Source: CAYYIS01 sp964470965 (GTDB taxonomy: Bacteria; JAAXHH01; JABIQT01). Taken from it: a DNA stretch of 44,347 nt. Shown in pieces: positions 8,286-15,982 of the stretch (positions within the stretch are counted from its first letter, which is position 1; every line of letters starts with the position of its first letter). The translations under genes were made by a program, and so were the position numbers. The notes under the pieces were generated by a model, which worked only from the letters and a program-made list of their open reading frames with translations, did not search any database and was not told the DNA's origin. The stretch covers positions 1 to 44,347 of the forward strand of contig CAYYIS010000040.1 of assembly GCA_964470965.1 (NCBI GenBank), given 5' to 3'.

Positions 8286-9923
8286 TCACTCATACCTCGA
8301 CAGGGTTTCTTCCACTTTGGTTATCATCTCCAGTACAGCAGGCCGCCCTTCCCGGTTGGCCTCGACCGCACGCCGTATGGCGGGCGCGAGCTGGTCCGGC
8401 GACGCGACTTTCTCCGCGTACGCCCCCAAACCTGCGCCTACATCGGCGTATTCACCGGTCAGGCGATTGCTGTTCCACCGTTCCGAAGCGTAGGCCATGT
8501 GGTGGTCGTAGTGCGTCATGACACCGTTGTTAAGGATAACTGTAATGATCGGAATCTCGGAGCGGACAGCCGTTTCAATATCCAGTCCGGCCATACCGAA
8601 TGCGGCATCGCCCATCACGTTGATAACCTGCTTTTCCGGAGCAGCGATCTTCGCACCGATGGCCAGTCCTAGCCCGTAGCCCAACTGAGTGGATGCGCCC
8701 CAGCCGATGTAACCGCGGGGTGTCACCGTCTCCCAGAAAGGTGCCAGTTGCTCGCGCGGGTACCCGGAATCGTGGGTAATAATTGTAGTTGCACTGTCTA
8801 CCGCCCGGGCGATTTCATTGAACACCCGGTACGGACTCATGGGTACTTCGTCCGACTGAAAATGCGAAGACCACTCCCCGATCCATTCCTGTTTCAACCG
8901 TGAGATCTCCGCCGAGACTCCTTTCGTATCTCCCCGTCCCCGCTCGCCCAGTTGCCTCTTCGCCTCTTCGATCATCTGCTGCAGTACCACATCGGCATCG
9001 CCCATAGCACCGTAGTCAATCCTGTGTTCCCTATTTACATCTTCGAGAGAGATAATCGACTGTGCCAGCGTGACTCCCTTTGGGACCGGGACCTTGAAGC
9101 CGGAGGTCATACTGGTGCCGATACCGAAGAAGAAATCGGTCTTTTGCATGAAACGGGCCACCATTAGAGAGCAAGAAACCGCGCCGGTACCCAGGGACAG
9201 TGGATGCGTTTCCGGGAAGGCGCTTTTGCCGGCCAGGCTGGTCATCACCGGGATGTTCGTCAGCTCTGCGAATTCGATCAGAGCATCGGTCGCTTCGGCG
9301 TAAAGCACTCCCTGACCGGCGCTGATGACCGGGCACTCCGCCCTGAGCAAAGCGGTGATCAGATCTCGAACATCCTCAGGAGAGGCACCGCATTTAAATG
9401 GTTCTACGGGCGTATAGCCGAAAGCCTCGTCCGGAAATTCCTCGGTGCTCACATCGGAAGGAATCTCAAGCATGACCGGTCCCGGTTTGCCCTGCTTGAG
9501 GAGGGTGAACGCTCTGCTCATCATCTCCGGTACGCGGGCAGCCGATGAGATATTCGATACCCACTTGGTGATACCCCGGTAATTTTCGACCGATTCGAAT
9601 GAGAGGCCCATGCCCTGGCGGGACCTCGGCGGGCCGCCAGGAAGCAACAGCACCGGTACGGAGTCGGCGTACGCCTGGGCCACGCCTCCGAACGCGTTTT
9701 CCGCACCCGGTCCCGTCTGCATTATGAACACACCGATGGTATTGCCGTTCTTGATTCGGCTGAATCCGTCCGCGATGTTCACTCCGGCCCGTTCCTGACG
9801 GCACAGGATGGGACGCAGTCCTTCCTTGGCACAGGCATCAATCAGGGAATGGTTCGGAAAGCAACTGAACCAGTCGAGCCCTTCGGCTTTCAGTATTTTT
9901 GCAATTGCAGTGTCACCGGTCAT
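8286..9923 (-). CDS. Thiamine diphosphate-binding enzyme, acetolactate synthase-like (second copy)
   Basis: 545 residues, first gene of the minus-strand operon. The PYR domain carries Glu44 in CRQERAGVNIADGFSR, and the PP domain carries Gly438-Asp439-Ala440 followed by ILNNG, the metal-ThDP motif with Ala in place of the third Gly. The central domain reads VISAGQGVLYAEA. It resembles the family of the plus-strand ThDP enzyme at 4904, but by eye the two diverge across most of their length, so they are distant paralogues and not a recent duplication. The start has an AGGAG site 7 bases upstream and lies 34 bases after a predicted transcription start. No ALS small subunit is nearby. It is probably a 2-keto acid decarboxylase or carboligase, substrate unknown. 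Confidence 0.88.
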   Translation of the reverse strand: MTGDTAIAKILKAEGLDWFSCFPNHSLIDACAKEGLRPILCRQERAGVNIADGFSRIKNGNTIGVFIMQTGPGAENAFGGVAQAYADSVPVLLLPGGPPRSRQGMGLSFESVENYRGITKWVSNISSAARVPEMMSRAFTLLKQGKPGPVMLEIPSDVSTEEFPDEAFGYTPVEPFKCGASPEDVRDLITALLRAECPVISAGQGVLYAEATDALIEFAELTNIPVMTSLAGKSAFPETHPLSLGTGAVSCSLMVARFMQKTDFFFGIGTSMTSGFKVPVPKGVTLAQSIISLEDVNREHRIDYGAMGDADVVLQQMIEEAKRQLGERGRGDTKGVSAEISRLKQEWIGEWSSHFQSDEVPMSPYRVFNEIARAVDSATTIITHDSGYPREQLAPFWETVTPRGYIGWGASTQLGYGLGLAIGAKIAAPEKQVINVMGDAAFGMAGLDIETAVRSEIPIITVILNNGVMTHYDHHMAYASERWNSNRLTGEYADVGAGLGAYAEKVASPDQLAPAIRRAVEANREGRPAVLEMITKVEETLSRYE

Positions 9924-9963
9924 TGAATGCTCCTGTGAGTAATTTGGGTATGGTCACATGAGT

Positions 9964-9991
9964 AGTATAGTGGAGGTATTGTTTATGTCAA
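9964..9991 (-). promoter_or_regulatory. Sigma70-type promoter of the ThDP-SDR-PhyH operon
   Basis: Read on the minus strand: a perfect -35 box TTGACA (9991-9986), a 16-base spacer and a -10 box TATACT (9969-9964). The expected transcription start is near 9957, giving a leader of about 34 bases with an AGGAG site before the ATG at 9923. It is the best promoter match I found in the window. The remaining AT-rich bases up to 10093 probably hold the divergent promoter of the PhyH pair; a TACAAT at 10073-10078 lies too close to the start codon to be convincing. Confidence 0.75.
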
Positions 9992-10093
9992 CTGGATACC
10001 GGAGTTGATAAATCGCAAAATCATATTATGTTATAAGGTCATGCTAACCGTTCAATTGATATGCTACTGTGATACAATGGGAGAATAGATCCT

Positions 10094-10921
10094 ATGCTTA
10101 CCCAGGAAGAACGCTGGCACTTCGACCTCAAAGGCTACATGGTCGTGCGGCAGGCCGTGCCGGAGGCGGACATCCGGGCGATGCGGAAACAGATGGAAAT
10201 CTGGTACGAGGCTGACGGGAACGGTGTCGCGCTCCATCCGCCCGTACGCAGCAACCATGCGCCGAACAAACCATGGTGGATCTATAACGTCCACTACTAT
10301 GACAACGAGGTTTTTCAGCGGCTTACAGTCAATCGGGAGATCCTTCGGGTAACGAGGGGCCTCACCATGAACAAGCCCCGGCTCTATCATGTGGTGGCTA
10401 ACCGTTTGACGAAAGAGACGGATGAAACCGAACTGCACGGTGGATTTACCGGGGGCTTCAGAGAGCCGAATGTAGGTTATCAGGTGGCCAATGAGGAAAT
10501 TTTCTGTAGCTTTATCACTGTCGCTATATCTCTGGTGGATGTACCCGCGGGTGCCGGTTTCGTCTGTATTCCCGGCAGCCATAAATCCAACTTCCAGTAT
10601 CCGGAAGACATTACCGTGAACCACGGGCCGCCCACCGTAGCCAATATCGCGACGGCAGCGGGTGATGTGGTCTTTTTTGCCCCCATTACCCGGCAGGGCG
10701 CCCGACGCTGGACGGAAGATGATCCGAGTATGACCGTCTTCATGCGGTATATCCACGCCGCACAGTTCCACGCTCAAGACGATGGGCACTGGCCGCCTTT
10801 CGAAAAGCAGAAAACCCGCCTTTCGCAGGCGGTCTACCAGCTGGAACAGCGGGACCACGGTCAGCGGCAGGCCCTCTACGATCTGATGGCGCAACAGGAC
10901 GAACAGAAGGGGGCGGGCTGA
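10094..10921 (+). CDS. PhyH-family protein with a degenerate iron site
   Basis: 275 residues, clearly homologous to the next gene along its whole length (shared RQAVP at the N-terminus, IPGSHKS/VPGSHKS in the core, TVFMRY/TVFNRY near the end). Aligning the two shows that the iron ligands are changed here. His115 is kept, but the Asp of the HxD motif is Gly117 (ELHGGF), and the distal His is replaced by Gln201 (ITRQGARRW). Arg218 for 2-oxoglutarate is kept. Iron/2OG halogenases also lose the Asp (HxG/HxA) but keep the distal His, so simple halogenase chemistry is not supported. A non-catalytic partner of the next protein is more likely. The start has GGGAG 11 bases upstream; the stop overlaps the next ATG by one base. 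Confidence 0.85.
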   Translation: MLTQEERWHFDLKGYMVVRQAVPEADIRAMRKQMEIWYEADGNGVALHPPVRSNHAPNKPWWIYNVHYYDNEVFQRLTVNREILRVTRGLTMNKPRLYHVVANRLTKETDETELHGGFTGGFREPNVGYQVANEEIFCSFITVAISLVDVPAGAGFVCIPGSHKSNFQYPEDITVNHGPPTVANIATAAGDVVFFAPITRQGARRWTEDDPSMTVFMRYIHAAQFHAQDDGHWPPFEKQKTRLSQAVYQLEQRDHGQRQALYDLMAQQDEQKGAG

Positions 10922-11769
10922 TGGAGATGGAATATCCGCACAGTGGCATCCGGATCGATTCGACGCTTACGGAACAAGAGAAATGGTACTTCGATCTGCA
11001 CGGATTCCTGGTGCTCAGGCAGGCCGTACCGCTGGAGAATCTGAAGGAGCTTCAGGATGTCGTGCAGGGATGGATGGGCTCAAAGCCGGAGATCATGCCA
11101 GCCCCGGCCACCCTCAATCATATAGAACACGGCGCAGTTATTCAGCATCCGCAATACGGCCATAGTGCCTTTGAGAAATTGGCTCAGCATCCACCCATTC
11201 TGCGCATTTTGATGGGCCTCATGTGGAACAGACCACGGCTGTTCATCTCAGGAATTCAGATTCAGAGAAAGCGCCCCGCGGACAGAGACGCAACGATGCA
11301 CAAAGACCACAGCGGCTTTGAATTCCCCCCCGGCTTCCGTAACCCCCATAACGACTACCAGGCTTCTGGCGGTAAGATTTACTGCAACTTCGTCAATGCT
11401 TCTTTCGCACTGGCGGACGTGCCGCCCGACATGGGGTTCGCCTGCGTACCAGGAAGCCATAAGTCGGAAGTAAAGGCCCCGTCTACGATAAAGATGATGG
11501 ACGATGACAGTCCGGCCATAACGTTTCCGCTGAATGCCGGCGACTGCATCATCTTCTCCCCGAACCTCATTCACAGCGCTAAACCCTGGGGCGCTGACCA
11601 TGATCGGATCACCGTGTTCAACCGGTACCAGTTCAGCTTCTATTTCAATGAAAATCCCGGGTATCCCATAGAAGCGCATCGGGATAAGATTTCGGAGGAA
11701 CAGTATGAGCTGGAATCGGTCGGTGTCGAGGAAAAAACGGTGGTGCGTCGGTTGCTTGAGGCGTTGTAG
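10921..11769 (+). CDS. Phytanoyl-CoA dioxygenase (PhyH) family oxygenase, intact paralogue
   Basis: 282 residues with a complete Fe(II)/2-oxoglutarate site: His127-x-Asp129 (MHKDHSG), His218 (LIHSAKPW) and Arg235. The core phrase VPGSHKS lies at 176-182. It is translationally coupled to the preceding degenerate paralogue (TGATG overlap), which suggests equimolar production and perhaps a heterodimer. The N-terminal EQEKWYFDLHGFLVLRQAVP mirrors the neighbour's EERWHFDLKGYMVVRQAVP. The two are therefore a local duplication followed by divergence. Oxygenase function is confident; the substrate is unknown. Confidence 0.9.
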   Translation: MEMEYPHSGIRIDSTLTEQEKWYFDLHGFLVLRQAVPLENLKELQDVVQGWMGSKPEIMPAPATLNHIEHGAVIQHPQYGHSAFEKLAQHPPILRILMGLMWNRPRLFISGIQIQRKRPADRDATMHKDHSGFEFPPGFRNPHNDYQASGGKIYCNFVNASFALADVPPDMGFACVPGSHKSEVKAPSTIKMMDDDSPAITFPLNAGDCIIFSPNLIHSAKPWGADHDRITVFNRYQFSFYFNENPGYPIEAHRDKISEEQYELESVGVEEKTVVRRLLEAL

Positions 11770-11802
11770 GCAGTTGAAGGGCCCTACTATTTCATGCCCT
11801 TA

Positions 11803-11824
11803 ATCCCGGTCGCGGTGCCGGGAT
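11803..11824. repeat. Stem-loop after the PhyH pair
   Basis: A 7-base perfect inverted repeat (ATCCCGG ... CCGGGAT) with an 8-base loop, 33 bases after the stop of the PhyH pair. No T tract follows, so it may be a 3' stabiliser or a weak terminator and not a clear intrinsic terminator. Confidence 0.35.
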
Positions 11825-11954
11825 CCCTCTCGGGTCGCCAACGAACTGTGAAGCCGAGGATGTGCCGAAGACACCGAGTCCTGAAATCCGCCCGGGAGAC
11901 GACGCTTTAAGTTTTTCACAACCTGGTTTAAACCAGTCAATAGAGGAACAAACA

Positions 11955-12983
11955 ATGGATAATACCCAGTCATCATTGCACATCGCCCTTCCCAAAATAG
12001 ACATAGGCCCCTTCCTGGCAGATACCGCATCTGACACCGGACAGACCTGTGTAGATACTTTGCGGGAAGCCTGTCACGGTCCCGGATTCTGCTACCTGGA
12101 GAATTACGGTATAGATCCGACGCTGGAAAAAGAGGTTTTCGATGTAGCACACCGATTCTTTGCACTCCCTGAATCGGACCGGCTGGCCATCAAGAACACA
12201 AAAAGCGCTCAGTTCCGCGGTTATACGCGGCTTGGTATGGAGGTCACGAATAAGAAGCAGGACTGGCGTGACCAGATCGATTTCGGCCCTGAGAAAGCGA
12301 CGGTGCCGGTCGGACCGGGCGATCCGCCATGGTTCAGGCTACACGGCCCCAACCAGTGGCCGTCTGCCGTGCCTGAGATGCGTGAAATTATGACATACTG
12401 GATGAGGCTGATGGCATCCCTGGGCACCTCGGTCATGAGCGCGCTTGCACTCGGGCTCGGCCAGAGTCGGGATTATTTCGACTATCTGGCGGGGGATGAG
12501 CCGGAGTTCCTGGTGAAAGTCATCCGGTATCCGCATGTCGAAAATGAGGCATCCGATCAAGGTGTAGGCCTGCATCAGGATTCGGGGCTTATCACGTTCA
12601 TTCTTCAGAGTGAAGTGCCGGGACTGGAAGTTGGCATGGACGATAAAATCGTTCCAGTGGCGCCCATTTCCGGGACCCTAATCATGAATCTGGGAGAGAT
12701 GCTGCAGATGGCTACCGGAGGCTATCTGAGGGCAACCAAGCACAGAGTCATCATGCCGCCTGCCGGAACCGAACGTATCTCCATCGCCTTTTTCGTCAAC
12801 CCTGCTCTGGAAGCAAAGGTAGAACCAATCCCTCTGCCTCCCGAACTGAAGGCCCTGGCTCCCGGTGGCGAAAATCCGAATCCCGACGACCCGGTCTTCA
12901 CGGTCTACGGTGCCAACAAGCTTAAGTTCCGTGCGCGGTCCCATCCGGATGTGGCGGCGATACATTATCCGGATTTGGCATAA
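11955..12983 (+). CDS. Isopenicillin N synthase-like 2-oxoglutarate/Fe(II) dioxygenase
   Basis: 342 residues of the IPNS/DIOX_N-2OG-FeII family (the plant ACC-oxidase/gibberellin-oxidase type). The N-terminal domain has PKIDIGPFL at 13-21 and GFCYLENYG at 44-52. The catalytic barrel has His207-x-Asp209 (GLHQDSG), His263 (TKHRV) and the Arg274-x-Ser276 pair (ERISIAFF) that binds the co-substrate. I chose ATG 11955 because AGAGGA precedes it by 8 bases and the conserved domain starts just after; the frame stays open to 11862 but without family similarity. It is the fifth Fe/2OG-type gene in the window, counting the degenerate paralogue and the PhyH gene near 26 kb. The substrate is unknown. Confidence 0.9.
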   Translation: MDNTQSSLHIALPKIDIGPFLADTASDTGQTCVDTLREACHGPGFCYLENYGIDPTLEKEVFDVAHRFFALPESDRLAIKNTKSAQFRGYTRLGMEVTNKKQDWRDQIDFGPEKATVPVGPGDPPWFRLHGPNQWPSAVPEMREIMTYWMRLMASLGTSVMSALALGLGQSRDYFDYLAGDEPEFLVKVIRYPHVENEASDQGVGLHQDSGLITFILQSEVPGLEVGMDDKIVPVAPISGTLIMNLGEMLQMATGGYLRATKHRVIMPPAGTERISIAFFVNPALEAKVEPIPLPPELKALAPGGENPNPDDPVFTVYGANKLKFRARSHPDVAAIHYPDLA

Positions 12984-13258
12984 ATTCTTCATAGGGATTC
13001 TGTGATGTGGTACCGGGCTCTTGCGACTGGGTCTATGGTTGCTTATTCTAATACCCGACGTGCCCGTTCTGGACGGCCGTTATTTTATTCCGGCTTACTT
13101 CGCTTCAGTTCCGTATTCCTGTGAAACGACTGTCGTCGAACGCGGCATCATTTTCGCCTTCGAGCATATTGGCGGCTTAAAGCACCGGTATTGAGATTGG
13201 GAGTCTGTGAAAACCGAATCGAGGCGTGGGGAAGACTTCCGAGGCTCAAAAACGAAGA

Positions 13259-14134
13259 TCACTCCGCCCCTTCGATCTGAATCAGTCCGTCCGCGGCAGC
13301 GACCGGCGCCGGCTTCTTGCGGAGAACTTCGTTCATGCTTCCGGAACGGAAACCTTCCAGATCCATGGTCACGTAGGAGTAACCAAGCTCTTTGAATCGG
13401 GTGACGATGGCCTCCCGGTTTTCCAGGATGTTATTCAGATCGGAGAGTTCCGCCTCGATGCGAGCGGTGTTGCCGTGGTGGCGGACGCGGAATTGATTGA
13501 TTCCGCAGGATCGGATAAAGGCTTCGGCCTGGCCCACCTGGCTCAGTCCTTCCACCGTGATTACGTCACCGTACGGAAATCGGGAGGACAGACAGGCGAG
13601 AGAGGGTTTGTCGGATGTGGGCAGGTCAAGGCGCTCTGATAGGGCACGCACTTCTTCCTTGCTCAACCCGGCGTCCATCAATGGACTGCGCACGCCATGT
13701 TCACGGATCGCTACCCTGCCCGGCCGGAAATCAGAGGCATCATCTACGATGCTTCCTTCGCATATGTAGGCAAGGTTTTCTTCTTCGGCAACAGGTTTCA
13801 GCTTTGTATACAGCTCATTACGGCAGTAGTAGCAACGCCGGGGATTGTTGGCCATGTAGTCGGCATTGTGGATCTCTTCGGTATCGATAAACCGATGCCG
13901 CACACCTATCCACTGTGCCAGTACCAGCGCATCGTCTTTCTCCGCCTGCGCCAGTGACTCAGATACGCCGGTCACGCCCATGGCCCGCCCGCCTAGGACA
14001 TCAAACGCCACTTTCAGCAATAGCGTACTGTCAACGCCTGCGGAAAAGGCGATCAGAGCGCTGCCCATGCCCCGGATATTTTCCCGAAGTTTCCGGTATT
14101 TTTCGTCCAGCGTAGCGCCATCTATTTTGTTCAT
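13259..14134 (-). CDS. larE: ATP-dependent sacrificial sulfur transferase LarE
   Basis: 291 residues. The N-terminal PP-loop pyrophosphatase motif SAGVDST at 31-37 adenylates the substrate. RRCYYC at 99-104 and KPSLACLSSRFPYG at 176-189 are the LarE signature; Cys181 matches the cysteine that donates its own sulfur in Lactobacillus LarE. The enzyme thiolates pyridinium bis-carboxylate mononucleotide while making the nickel-pincer cofactor of lactate racemase and relatives. LarB, LarC and LarA are not in the window, so they are elsewhere or the protein serves another pathway. It is preceded by the phosphatase gene 35 bases upstream, on the same strand, with a weak ribosome site. The LarE assignment is strong. 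Confidence 0.92.
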   Translation of the reverse strand: MNKIDGATLDEKYRKLRENIRGMGSALIAFSAGVDSTLLLKVAFDVLGGRAMGVTGVSESLAQAEKDDALVLAQWIGVRHRFIDTEEIHNADYMANNPRRCYYCRNELYTKLKPVAEEENLAYICEGSIVDDASDFRPGRVAIREHGVRSPLMDAGLSKEEVRALSERLDLPTSDKPSLACLSSRFPYGDVITVEGLSQVGQAEAFIRSCGINQFRVRHHGNTARIEAELSDLNNILENREAIVTRFKELGYSYVTMDLEGFRSGSMNEVLRKKPAPVAAADGLIQIEGAE

Positions 14135-14169
14135 TGATTTAACTTTCTATTACCCGGCTTCTTGGCCGG

Positions 14170-14595
14170 TCACATCATATTGTTTTCGACTTGGTAGTAT
14201 TCATGAATGGATTCCAGGAGTGCTGGATGAGGATTGGCCTGGAATCGGTGGGAACGGATCAATGCATAGGCGTCTTCGAGCGAATATCCCATATCTTCAT
14301 GCAGGTAACACATCACAATTGTGACGGATCTGGAAATGCCGGCCAGGCAATGGACCAATACCCGCCGCTCCTGCGACGCGTTCCTCAGCCAGTTGACGGC
14401 GAGGCGTATGTGGTCGTGTTTCAATGGCATCCGGTCTTCCATAGGTATTTTCAGCCGGAGTATGCTGGGCGGCAATGAATAGCTGACCTCGCTAGCAAGA
14501 TCCAGTACCGCGGTTACATCATTGGCTTGCAACGCCGACAGGTCGATCGCGTCGTCATAACTTCCGATCGCAATTCGATCCAGAACAAAATCCAT
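14170..14595 (-). CDS. Dual-specificity phosphatase family protein
   Basis: 141 residues, a compact catalytic domain. The P-loop is VHCLAGISRS at 81-90: nucleophile Cys83 and phosphate-binding Arg89. Asp54 (PMEDRMPL) is in the place of the general acid. The C-terminal helix text SLEDAYALIRSHR is typical of eukaryote-like DSPs found in bacteria. It would hydrolyse phosphotyrosine/serine/threonine or a phosphorylated small molecule in the cytoplasm. It is probably co-transcribed with larE downstream, and divergent from trpS. The target cannot be inferred. Confidence 0.88.
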   Translation of the reverse strand: MDFVLDRIAIGSYDDAIDLSALQANDVTAVLDLASEVSYSLPPSILRLKIPMEDRMPLKHDHIRLAVNWLRNASQERRVLVHCLAGISRSVTIVMCYLHEDMGYSLEDAYALIRSHRFQANPHPALLESIHEYYQVENNMM

Positions 14596-14730
14596 GTACG
14601 GCCCCTAAGTCATAGGGTAAATGGTGAAACGACTCAATTTATCTGAACCCGGCAGGCGGGACATCAAACACCACTGGCTAATAGAGAAACGGGTAATGAC
14701 GGTAATGGGCTTGTTCGACCGTGATTTCCC

Positions 14731-14761
14731 TTGACAAAAACTTTCAGACACCCCATATAAA
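14731..14761 (+). promoter_or_regulatory. Probable trpS promoter
   Basis: TTGACA at 14731-14736 with ATATAA/TATAAA at 14755-14761, spacer 18-19 bases, slightly long. The predicted leader to the trpS ATG at 14880 is about 110 bases and AT-rich. The position argues against translation starting at the upstream in-frame ATG (14721), which would lie before the promoter. Confidence 0.5.
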
Positions 14762-14879
14762 TGCCCGAAAAGATCACCGTATAATACATCAGAAAACACA
14801 CAAAAACAAAGATATTTTTCAGGAATTCAGAGATTTCACGATCTGCAATGGATTCGTTCAGAATGGAGTTTCGGGGCAC

Positions 14880-15908
14880 ATGGCTGAAAGCACGACACAG
14901 GTCGCGGAAGAAGAGAAAGCGCCGGTAAACGTTACGCGCATATACAGCGGGATCCAGCCGACGGGTGAAATTCATATCGGAAATTATCTGGGCGCCATCA
15001 GGAATTGGGTCCGCCTGATTCCGCGGTACGATTGTATCTACTGCGTGGTGGATTACCATGCCATCACGATCGAATATGATCCAGCGGGGATGTCTGCAGC
15101 GATCGTTGACACGGCGATGATCGGCATGGCCTGCGGGCTCGATCCGGAGAAGTGCACTCTGTTCGTCCAGTCCGATGTCCCGGAAACGACGGAACTGGCC
15201 TGGGTATTCAACACGGTGACTTCCATGGGCGCGCTGGAACGGATGACGCAGTTCAAGGACAAGGCTTCGCAGCATCAGCGGAATATCAATGTCGGCTTAT
15301 TTACCTATCCGGTACTTCAGGCCGCGGATATTCTGGGTCCCAAGGCAAACGGCGTTCCAGTCGGCGACGATCAGTCGCAACACCTGGAAATGACCCGGGA
15401 AATTGCTCGCCGTTTTAATTTTCAGTACGGAGAGACGTTTCCTGAGGCGCAGACCCTGTACAGCCCGGCACCCCGTATTATGGGTTTGGACGGCCAGTTC
15501 AAGATGAGCAAGAGTCGTGATAATTTTATTTCCATGAAAGACGAGCCCGACACAATCCGGCAGAAGCTTTCCACCGCCTTTACGGACCCGAACCGCAAGC
15601 GGCGTACCGACCCGGGTAATCCGGACGTGTGCAATATATTCACACTCCACAAGTCCTTTTCAACCGAAAATCAGATCACGATGGTCGATACCGAATGCCG
15701 GAACGCAGGCATCGGATGTGTGGATTGCAAGAAAATTCTGTCTGACAATATTATCTCGGAAATTGACCCGATTCAGATGGCTTACCACAATCTGGCAAAA
15801 AAGCCGGACGACATTCGGGACGCCCTGAACAGAGGTGCCAATCGCATTAAGGCGCTCGTACTGGAAACACTGGATGAGGTCAGAACGAAGCTTGGGTTGC
15901 GGGCGTGA
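14880..15908 (+). CDS. trpS: Tryptophan--tRNA ligase
   Basis: 342 residues when started at ATG 14880. Class I aminoacyl-tRNA synthetase signatures are both present: the HIGH-type motif GEIHIGNYLGAI and the KMSKS loop GQFKMSKSRDN. The opening TRIYSGIQPTG, the ALERMTQFKDK helix and the VPVGDDQSQHLEMTREIA segment are specific to bacterial TrpRS. It charges tRNA-Trp in the cytoplasm. The frame is open for 53 codons upstream, but those residues look random and a promoter sits inside them, so the later start is preferred. The protein is of normal length with no insertions, and is expressed as a single gene or with the TonB-like gene 74 bases downstream. Confidence 0.95.
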   Translation: MAESTTQVAEEEKAPVNVTRIYSGIQPTGEIHIGNYLGAIRNWVRLIPRYDCIYCVVDYHAITIEYDPAGMSAAIVDTAMIGMACGLDPEKCTLFVQSDVPETTELAWVFNTVTSMGALERMTQFKDKASQHQRNINVGLFTYPVLQAADILGPKANGVPVGDDQSQHLEMTREIARRFNFQYGETFPEAQTLYSPAPRIMGLDGQFKMSKSRDNFISMKDEPDTIRQKLSTAFTDPNRKRRTDPGNPDVCNIFTLHKSFSTENQITMVDTECRNAGIGCVDCKKILSDNIISEIDPIQMAYHNLAKKPDDIRDALNRGANRIKALVLETLDEVRTKLGLRA

Positions 15909-15982
15909 TGGAACATCCAGACCCTGACCAGCGTTTCATACTGAGATATTAACGTACCTGACTCACAACCCAGAAAACATGA

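Noticed and set aside
10073..10078. TACAAT as -10 box for the PhyH pair
   Set aside because: The transcript would start about 10 bases before the ATG and exclude the ribosome site.
10064..10894. 276-residue minus-strand open frame
   Set aside because: Antisense of the degenerate PhyH gene; no protein family visible.
10094..10921. Iron/2OG halogenase, from the missing Asp in the HxD motif
   Set aside because: Halogenases keep the distal His, which is Gln201 here, so the protein more likely lacks a normal iron site.
12984..13258. Stop-free plus-strand stretch of about 50 codons near 13020-13190
   Set aside because: The codon pattern looks protein-like in places, but there is no good start, no ribosome site and no family I recognise.
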